NCBI GenBank assembly: GCA_017883105.1
Contig: JADGOF010000009.1
Coordinates: 1-18,833, forward strand
Reading direction: 5' to 3'
DNA from: Acidimicrobiales bacterium
GTDB lineage: Bacteria; Actinomycetota; Acidimicrobiia; Acidimicrobiales; RAAP-2
Length of the DNA stretch: 18,833 nucleotides
Shown here: one piece after another, positions 14,376 to 18,833 of the stretch
How positions within the stretch are numbered: the first letter of the stretch is position 1
How the letters are laid out: every line of letters begins with the position of its first letter
Position numbers and translations under genes: made by a program
Notes under the pieces: model-generated
Seen by the model: only the letters and a program-made list of their open reading frames with translations
What the model was told of the DNA's origin: nothing
The model's database searches: none

Positions 14376-15577
14376 GTTCCTTGGTCCACAGCATCGGCAA
14401 GATCTTCCAGCCATTGCTCGACGCGGTCGGCGGCGTTCTGGCCTTCTTCTACTCGGTGGTTCCCAACTATCCGATCGACGTGGCACTGCTGACCATCGTG
14501 ATCATGGCGTTGCTGACTCCGCTCACGGTCAAAAGCACTAAAAACATGGCGGCCATGCAGGCCCTTGGTCCCGAGATGAAGAAGTTGCAGCAGAAGTACA
14601 AAGGAGCCGAAAACCGTGCATTGATGAACGAAGAAATGATGAAGCTCTACAAAGAGCACAATGTCAACCCGGCTTCTGGGTGTCTTCCCATGTTGTTGCA
14701 GATGCCTGCATTCTTTGTTCTCTACAGCGTTATCCGCGGAATCACCAACACGGTCACTATCCCGGCACACACCACGACCGTGGGTGGTCTGAAGGTCCTC
14801 CATCCTGCTGTTGTGCAGGCTGTTCCCCGCTACATCGGTCACGATACGGCCATGTACAAGGACATCGTCAAGGCCCATGGCCAACTGATCTCATTCGGTA
14901 TTGACTTCTCGGAGAAGCTCCTGTCCCACCACAGTTCGATCTGGATGGCGATTCCATTCCTGCTTCTGGTCCTAGGTTCGGTGGGCCTCCAATATCTACA
15001 AATGAGCCGACTCAATGCCCGAAATCCTCAGGCTGCGCAGGCTAATCCCCAGGCAGCTATGCTTCAGAAATACATGCCACTGATATTCGGCCTTATTTAT
15101 TTGAATGTGGCGGCAATTCTGAACGTCTATTTCATCGTCTCAAGTGCGATCCGTATCGGGACACAGGAGGTCCTTTTCCGGAAGGGCATCGTGGCCGGCC
15201 CCCCCGCACCGCCCAAGGTCGGGGACGTCGGTGGTAGGGGAAAAGGAGGCGGAGGCCCGAAGGGGCCGATCGCCGATCGCACGGAAAAGGCACTTCCCAA
15301 GCCCAAAGCGTCCGGAGGTAACGGTGCGACGAAGGCCCGGGCCGCCGGCAGCGACGCCGTAGTGTCGGCCAAGGCGACCACCAAGGCGACCACCAAGGCG
15401 ACCAATGCGTCGAACGGCAAGAAGACCACTGGGTCGACCACTGGCAAAAGCTCCGGGTCGACAGCCGGCCGATCGAACAATGGGAGCAACCGGTCGCTTC
15501 AATCGGATGAGGACGACACGGTCCCGTCCAAGGAGCATCCCCGGTCGAAGGCAAAACGAGAGAGAAAGGCCCGATAG
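14372..15577 (+). CDS. yidC: membrane protein insertase YidC/Oxa1
   Basis: 401-aa polytopic insertase that places proteins into the cytoplasmic membrane alone or with SecYEG. Hydrophobic segments are at about residues 12-30, 33-53 (YPIDVALLTIVIMALLTP), 103-122 (CLPMLLQMPAFFVLYSVI), 188-208 and 230-258; a cytoplasmic coiled loop (MAAMQALGPEMKKLQQKYKG) lies between the second and third. There is no lipoprotein signal. The last 130 residues are hydrophilic, rich in Lys, Gly, Ser and Thr, with a KATTKATTKAT repeat, and end SKAKRERKAR; such basic tails are known to help ribosome binding. The ATG overlaps the yidD stop. Confidence 0.96.
   Translation: MSSLVHSIGKIFQPLLDAVGGVLAFFYSVVPNYPIDVALLTIVIMALLTPLTVKSTKNMAAMQALGPEMKKLQQKYKGAENRALMNEEMMKLYKEHNVNPASGCLPMLLQMPAFFVLYSVIRGITNTVTIPAHTTTVGGLKVLHPAVVQAVPRYIGHDTAMYKDIVKAHGQLISFGIDFSEKLLSHHSSIWMAIPFLLLVLGSVGLQYLQMSRLNARNPQAAQANPQAAMLQKYMPLIFGLIYLNVAAILNVYFIVSSAIRIGTQEVLFRKGIVAGPPAPPKVGDVGGRGKGGGGPKGPIADRTEKALPKPKASGGNGATKARAAGSDAVVSAKATTKATTKATNASNGKKTTGSTTGKSSGSTAGRSNNGSNRSLQSDEDDTVPSKEHPRSKAKRERKAR
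15371..15404 (+). repeat. 12-bp tandem repeat in yidC tail
   Basis: AAGGCGACCACC is repeated twice and followed by a 10-base partial copy (15371-15382, 15383-15394, 15395-15404). It is in frame and encodes KATT units in the YidC basic tail; copy number could vary without a frameshift. Confidence 0.85.
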
Positions 15578-15580
15578 TAA

Positions 15581-16615
15581 GTGGAGTGGGTGGAAGCCAG
15601 CGGGAAGTCGTTCGTCGAGGCAAAAGAGACAGTCCTCGACCTCCTTGGGGTGGCCGAGGACGATGCCGAGTTCATTGTGATAAGTGAGCCGAAACCAGGC
15701 CTGTTCGGTCGTTTGCGTGGGGAAGCTCGGGTGCAGGCGCGGGTGAGGCCGGTCGCTCCCCCACCCAAACGACCTCGTCGGCAGCGACCCGACCGTAAGC
15801 GGGAAGGCGGAGATCGCTCCCGTTCGGGAGGTTCTCGTGGGAAGAGTGGTCCGGGCCGGAACGAGCGGAATGGGATCGGAGCGCAGCGCTCCGATCAGAA
15901 CGCCGCGGCCGGAGGCAATTCGAACGGTAAGGACGACGCTGGTGAGACGGCGGCGAGTGCAGTTCTCGAAGGCAACGGCCCGGCCGCAGATGAGAACGGT
16001 GCAGCGCCGTCTCCGACGGGACGGTCGAATCGGCGCCGGCGAGGGTCCCGCAGCGGCAGTGGGTCCGGTGGCGACGGACAGTTGAACCAACAGGGGAAGC
16101 AAGGATCCGGCCGCAAGTCCGGAGAGAGTGAGGACACGATGGAAGAGTCACTGACACTTGAGCAACAAGGGGAAGCTGCCCAGGCCTTCCTTTCCGGTCT
16201 CGTCCGTGAGTTCGGGCTGGATGCCGATGTCGGTTTCGTGGAGATCGACGAAGACACCGTGCAGGTGGCGGCAACGGGCGACGACCTGGGACTGCTGGTT
16301 GGACCCAGGGGGGCAACACTGGCTGCCGTTCAGGACCTGACCCGTACCTTCGTACAACGGCAGTCGGAGAATCGGACCGATCGGATTCTGGTCGATGTCG
16401 GCGGATACCGCGAGAAGAGGAACGCCGCGCTACGGCGATTCACCGAGGGCATCGTCCACGAAGTCAAGACCTCAGGTGAGGAGAGAGCCCTCGAGCCGAT
16501 GTCCCCCGCCGACCGCAAGGTGATCCACGACACGGTGAACGAGATCGACGGGGTCGAGACTCGCTCCGATGGGTTGGAGCCTTCGAGGTACGTGGTGATC
16601 CAGCCCGTCGGCTAG
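15581..16615 (+). CDS. jag: Jag/KhpB RNA-binding protein (Jag_N, KH, R3H)
   Basis: 344-aa cytoplasmic RNA-binding protein of the SpoIIIJ-associated family. Jag_N spans about residues 1-50 (EASGKSFVEAKETVLDLLGV..SEPKPGLFGRLRGEA). A long low-complexity linker rich in Arg, Gly and Ser (about 55-180) follows. A KH domain (about 185-265, with LLVGPRGATLAAVQDLTR) and an R3H domain (about 270-340, with LEPMSPADRKVIHDTV) complete it. The linker is longer than in Firmicutes Jag. The GTG start lies 3 bases after the yidC stop; yidC-jag pairing is universal in this family. An intrinsic terminator follows, so jag is the last gene of the operon. Confidence 0.94.
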   Translation: MEWVEASGKSFVEAKETVLDLLGVAEDDAEFIVISEPKPGLFGRLRGEARVQARVRPVAPPPKRPRRQRPDRKREGGDRSRSGGSRGKSGPGRNERNGIGAQRSDQNAAAGGNSNGKDDAGETAASAVLEGNGPAADENGAAPSPTGRSNRRRRGSRSGSGSGGDGQLNQQGKQGSGRKSGESEDTMEESLTLEQQGEAAQAFLSGLVREFGLDADVGFVEIDEDTVQVAATGDDLGLLVGPRGATLAAVQDLTRTFVQRQSENRTDRILVDVGGYREKRNAALRRFTEGIVHEVKTSGEERALEPMSPADRKVIHDTVNEIDGVETRSDGLEPSRYVVIQPVG

Positions 16616-16644
16616 CGGCCACAGTTGTTCCATTGTTGATCGTT

Positions 16645-16682
16645 CAGCGGCACCGGGTCTCTTCCGGTGCCGCTGTTCTTTT
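16645..16682 (+). terminator. strong intrinsic terminator after jag
   Basis: CAGCGGCACCGG (16645-16656) and CCGGTGCCGCTG (16664-16675) form a perfect 12-bp stem with a 7-nt loop, followed by TTCTTTT. It closes the rpmH-jag operon 29 bases after the jag stop. Confidence 0.92.
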
Positions 16683-16744
16683 GAACAGCATGAAGCAGAC
16701 TTGCGATCTGACCGATGATGGTCCGATCTCACCGAGAGGCGCCT

Positions 16745-17425
16745 GTGAACCCACCTGAGAGTTCTCATCAATGCTTGCAGCGGTATCGAAAGCGGATCGA
16801 CAGCCGGGTTCCCCCACTACTCCGTCGATCGGCCAAGCTCGGGTTTCTTGGCGGAATGCCGGTGGCCGATCAGATCGATCACGCGCTCGGGTTCGTCTGG
16901 TCGGTGGAGACGGAACTGGAGCGGCACCCCCACTCCGTCGTCGACCTTGGATCGGGGGGTGGGATTCCGGGGATCGTGCTTCTCTCCTGCTGGCCGGGAG
17001 CTCGCCTGGTCTTATTGGATGCGAACGAACGACGCACCGAGTTTCTGGAGGAGGAAACCAGGGCCTGGGGCGACTCGTCCCTTGTGGAGGTCGTTCGGAG
17101 GAGGGCAGAGGAGATTGGTCAAGACGAGGGCTTCCGGGAGCAATTCGAGGTGGTCACGGCGCGGTCATTCGGCGCTCCAGCAGTGACGGCGGAGTGTGGT
17201 TCCCCGTTGCTCTCCCTCGGGGGGCTGATGGTGGTATCGGAACCTCCCAACAGTACGGATGAGATTCGCTGGTCTGTTGATGGCGTTTCCCAGCTGGGGA
17301 TGACTTGTGGCGAGCACCGCCGATTCGACGATCGCTTCGGATATAAGGTGCTGCACAAGTCGGAGGTCGCCCCCGAACGGTATCCGCGCCGCGTGGGCAT
17401 CCCGGCGAAACGCCCGCTCTTCTGA
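16745..17425 (+). CDS. rsmG: 16S rRNA (guanine527-N7) methyltransferase RsmG
   Basis: 226-aa SAM-dependent methyltransferase (GidB) that makes m7G527 in 16S rRNA of the small subunit. The SAM-binding motif VVDLGSGGGIPG is at residues 65-76, followed by ARLVLLDANERRTEFLEEE (acidic ribose-binding loop) and later FEVVTARSFGAP. The C-terminus PRRVGIPAKRPLF is the family end. The GTG at 16745 is preferred for its GAGAGG sequence 5 bases upstream; an ATG at 16715 would add 10 residues but has no ribosome site. It follows the jag terminator, so it needs its own promoter, not clearly recognised. Some streptomycin-resistant strains of other species lose this gene; here it appears intact. Confidence 0.94.
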   Translation: MNPPESSHQCLQRYRKRIDSRVPPLLRRSAKLGFLGGMPVADQIDHALGFVWSVETELERHPHSVVDLGSGGGIPGIVLLSCWPGARLVLLDANERRTEFLEEETRAWGDSSLVEVVRRRAEEIGQDEGFREQFEVVTARSFGAPAVTAECGSPLLSLGGLMVVSEPPNSTDEIRWSVDGVSQLGMTCGEHRRFDDRFGYKVLHKSEVAPERYPRRVGIPAKRPLF

Positions 17426-17473
17426 CCAGGTTCACGCATTCTTCCCCTTGTAGAGGTTGCTTCCCGATCCTCA

Positions 17474-17489
17474 TGTTTCACGTGAAACA
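17474..17489. promoter_or_regulatory. parS centromere site
   Basis: TGTTTCACGTGAAACA is a perfect 16-bp palindrome identical to the bacterial parS consensus. ParB binds here and loads onto DNA for origin segregation with ParA. It lies 48 bp after rsmG, in the expected origin-proximal position. No second exact copy was found in the window. Confidence 0.96.
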
Positions 17490-17515
17490 GTGCGGGGCAA
17501 CACGAATTTAAGCCA

Positions 17516-17525
17516 AAGCCCGATT
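17516..17525 (+). repeat. left direct repeat flanking IR element
   Basis: AAGCCCGATT at the outer edge of the left 36-bp inverted repeat. It is identical in direct orientation to 18494-18503 and overlaps the inverted repeats by 2 bp. Target-site duplication of 6, 8 or 10 bp. Confidence 0.8.
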
Positions 17526-17559
17526 GGGGTTCTCCATCTAACCGGAGTAGGCACCACAT
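17524..17559 (+). repeat. left 36-bp terminal inverted repeat
   Basis: Starts TTGGGGTTCTCC and ends GGCACCACAT. The reverse complement is identical, 36 of 36, to 18460-18495. Confidence 0.97.
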
Positions 17560-17682
17560 CTTGTGGCCGGGGTTCGATGGAGTTCACCGGGCACCGCCAG
17601 GGCTGGTCTCGTAGGGTGTCTGACCGTGAGTCCGATCGCCGCCGTCGGCATCTACCTCCAAGGCTAGGGCATCTTGGCACCG

Positions 17683-18291
17683 ATGGACCTGATGTTGCTG
17701 CGGGCCTTTCAGGAGCAGGTTGCCTACTCGTGTAGGGCGGTCGTGCTCGGTCTCGCAGACATTCAGACGGGTTTGGGTGGTCCTCCCGAGACCGGCAACC
17801 GCCCGAACGTCGGGCGAGGAGACGGCACCCGTCTGTGGTACGGGGTGCAGAACTTTGTCATCGGGGCCGGGAACGTCTCCAAGGCCCTGTGGGGCACGGG
17901 TCGGTCGGAGGAAGAACGAAAGCGCCGGTACATCGAAAGACAAGACCTTCGGAACAGCCTGAAAGTCACAGACGCCTCTCCACTGCGGACCATCAAGATC
18001 CGGAATGACTTTGAGCACCTGGACGAGCGGATCGAGGATTGGTGGGCCAAAGACCCCAACCACAACCGAGTCGGACTGATCGTCGGACCCCGGAACAGTA
18101 TCGGAGGAGGCGGTTTCCACAACACCAGCGTCCTCCGCTGGATCGACCCTTCGACCGGTAACGTCATTTTCTGGGGTAACGAATTGAACATCCCGCAAGT
18201 GACGACCGAAGTCCAGCGGATACTGCCGATCGCAGAGACCGAGAGCCGGAAACCTCACTGGGAGACGCCCAATATCTCCGGGGGAGGGTAA
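17683..18291 (+). CDS. HEPN-like protein, possible RNase, cargo of IR element
   Basis: 202-aa cytoplasmic protein of unknown family. The N-terminal half is helical (MDLMLLRAFQEQVAYSCRAV, then LWYGVQNFVIGAGNVSKALWG). The segment LRTIKIRNDFEHLDERIEDWW contains R107-N108-x3-H112, the Rx4-6H motif with polar residue after Arg that marks catalytic HEPN ribonuclease and toxin domains. The C-terminal part (LRWIDPSTGNVIFWGNELNIP) looks like beta strands. No transmembrane or transposase motifs. Start is uncertain: ATG 17683 or TTG 17674, with AAGGCTAGGG upstream (17660-17669). The same frame is open further upstream but is broken by a TAG at 17665, after a 13-codon GTG-started leader (17626). The gene lies inside the inverted-repeat element, convergent with a small minus-strand gene. 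Function is inference. Confidence 0.65.
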   Translation: MDLMLLRAFQEQVAYSCRAVVLGLADIQTGLGGPPETGNRPNVGRGDGTRLWYGVQNFVIGAGNVSKALWGTGRSEEERKRRYIERQDLRNSLKVTDASPLRTIKIRNDFEHLDERIEDWWAKDPNHNRVGLIVGPRNSIGGGGFHNTSVLRWIDPSTGNVIFWGNELNIPQVTTEVQRILPIAETESRKPHWETPNISGGG

Positions 18292-18440
18292 CCACAGCCG
18301 AGGGGATCGTCGCTACGGTGGGGCCACTCTGCCCAACAATGCTCCACGTGGTACGAGAGCCAATACTCTCTCAGTTCCTCCCGCAACAGGGCATTCTCTC
18401 GTTCTAGGTCAACGATCCGATCTTCCTGGGAATCACTCAT
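18255..18440 (-). CDS. 61-aa coiled-coil small protein, cargo of IR element
   Basis: A short protein with a leucine-zipper-like helix (DRIVDLERENALLREELREY, about residues 8-27), then a His/Cys/Trp-rich segment (HVEHCWAEWPH...CGYPPP). The segment could bind metal or form a small fold. The coiled coil suggests a dimer or a complex with another helical protein. It starts ATG at 18440, 19 bases from the right inverted repeat; the ribosome site is weak (GGTGAAG). Its 3' end overlaps the convergent HEPN-like gene by 37 bp. Possible antidote or regulator of that gene. Not recognised by family; a chance frame cannot be excluded, although the heptad pattern is regular. Confidence 0.45.
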   Translation of the reverse strand: MSDSQEDRIVDLERENALLREELREYWLSYHVEHCWAEWPHRSDDPLGCGYPPPEILGVSQ

Positions 18441-18459
18441 CGGGCTTCACCGCCCGCAC

Positions 18460-18495
18460 ATGTGGTGCCTACTCCGGTTAGATGGAGAACCCCAA
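18460..18495 (-). repeat. right 36-bp terminal inverted repeat
   Basis: Starts ATGTGGTGCC and ends GAGAACCCCAA. It is the exact reverse complement of 17524-17559. Confidence 0.97.
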
Positions 18496-18503
18496 GCCCG
18501 ATT
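18494..18503 (+). repeat. right direct repeat flanking IR element
   Basis: AAGCCCGATT at the outer edge of the right inverted repeat. It is the partner of 17516-17525. Confidence 0.8.
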
Positions 18504-18833
18504 ATCGATTCATGCTGTGATTCGGGTATCCGATGCAGGGTTGCAGATCGGGGGGGCAGTACACCCCTGTTGTGCGGACGCTCGAACAGAGCGTTCGAGA
18601 ACCCCTGAGATCGTTGGTGATCCCGGGTACGCAGTTGCTGATCTCCCCGGTGCAGTCCCATGGGTCGCCTGGGGGCGCGCCTCGGATCTGTTGGGGTATG
18701 GGGCCAGGGGAGGTGCCTTCCCCCATCAACCCTCGACTAAGAGCTTCAGCGGATAGGCGGGCCCGCATGGATACCGGCGACGCATCAAGGCGACGATTCG
18801 GCCTCGTGACCAGGGCGAACGTGCGGATCACTG
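18504..18833. other. 330-bp stretch without a recognisable gene
   Basis: Flank beyond the inverted-repeat element. It holds a G run (18550-18556) and a dyad CTCGAAC-agagc-GTTCGAG (18581-18599), like a LexA box with one base too many. A short open frame from ATG 18767 runs off the edge (MDTGDASRRRFGLVTRANVR...). It is too short to identify, and no ParA start is visible. Confidence 0.5.

Larger units (their letters stand above)
17524..18495 (+). mobile_element. 972-bp inverted-repeat element with cargo, no transposase
   Basis: The segment is bounded by perfect 36-bp inverted repeats (17524-17559 and 18460-18495) and flanked on both sides by the direct repeat AAGCCCGATT. Inverted termini plus flanking duplication are the mark of transposition. 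Inside are two convergent genes and no transposase-like protein, so it would need an enzyme supplied in trans. Depending on where the duplication ends, the termini read TTGGGG, TGGGG or GGGG, with target duplications of 6, 8 or 10 bp. I cannot assign a transposon family. The presumed empty site joins GCCAAAGCCCGATT to ATCGATTCATG. It sits 34 bp beyond parS. Confidence 0.75.

Noticed and set aside
17577..17735. Plus-strand open frame MEFTGHRQGWSRR...
   Set aside because: Arg-rich low-complexity sequence overlapping the better-supported HEPN-like gene in another frame, with no ribosome site.
18343..18358. Second parS-like CCACGTGG palindrome
   Set aside because: Only the CACGTG core and a few other positions match TGTTTCACGTGAAACA, too few for a parS call.
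18581..18599. LexA/SOS-box-like dyad CTCGAAC-agagc-GTTCGAG
   Set aside because: The actinobacterial SOS box needs a 4-base spacer between GAAC and GTTC; this has 5, and no gene follows within view. Kept only as a note.
18502..18831. Minus-strand 109-codon open frame at the right edge
   Set aside because: No motif, unusual composition and no convincing start; likely chance.
18767..18833. Partial gene running off the right edge
   Set aside because: Only 22 codons are visible and no family can be named; ribosome site is unconvincing.

Overview
The window is the chromosomal replication-origin neighbourhood of a high-GC actinobacterium. The gene order rsmG - jag - yidC - yidD - rnpA - rpmH | dnaA - dnaN - recF - DUF721(DciA-like) - gyrB - gyrA - tRNA-Ile is the conserved actinobacterial oriC arrangement. 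GC-rich codon use, GTG starts for dnaA, dnaN, recF, gyrB, jag and probably rnpA and rsmG, a perfect parS site, and LexA- and DnaA-type motifs of the high-GC Gram-positive kind all fit. The absence of the DUF3566 membrane-protein gene normally found after gyrA in mycobacteria and streptomycetes points away from those groups, possibly to a deep-branching class such as Acidimicrobiia; that placement is inference only.

Layout. (1) Positions 1-1421: an IS256-family insertion sequence with imperfect terminal inverted repeats; its left end coincides with the window edge. (2) 1422-3968: accessory DNA with a Panacea-domain (DUF4065) antitoxin-like gene, a small acidic downstream gene that may be its toxin, and a tyrosine integrase reading away from tRNA-Ile. 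With the integrase start 86 bp from the tRNA 3' end, this looks like one end of an element integrated at tRNA-Ile. (3) 3969-13155, all on the minus strand: tRNA-Ile(GAU), gyrA, gyrB, DUF721/DciA-like, recF, dnaN, the dnaN-dnaA gap (best oriC candidate) and dnaA. (4) 13517-16615, plus strand: rpmH, rnpA, yidD, yidC and jag, tightly packed with three successive start/stop overlaps and closed by a strong intrinsic terminator; then rsmG. (5) 17426-18833: a perfect parS, then a 972-bp segment bounded by perfect 36-bp inverted repeats and a flanking direct repeat, then about 340 bp with no recognisable gene.

Functionally the core genes initiate replication (DnaA, DnaN clamp, DciA-like helicase partner), manage topology and repair (gyrase, RecF), and supply ribosome, tRNA-processing and membrane-insertion factors (L34, RNase P protein, YidD, YidC, Jag/KhpB, RsmG). 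parS marks the origin for ParB segregation; parAB would be expected beyond the right edge but is not seen.

The most unusual item is the 972-bp element at 17524-18495. It has perfect 36-bp inverted repeats, the direct repeat AAGCCCGATT at both junctions, and no transposase. It carries two convergent genes: a roughly 200-aa protein with an RNDFEH (Rx4H, HEPN-like) motif and a 61-aa coiled-coil protein. I read it as a non-autonomous transposable cargo cassette inserted beside parS, possibly encoding a toxin or defence RNase and a partner. The sequence structure is direct evidence; the function is inference.
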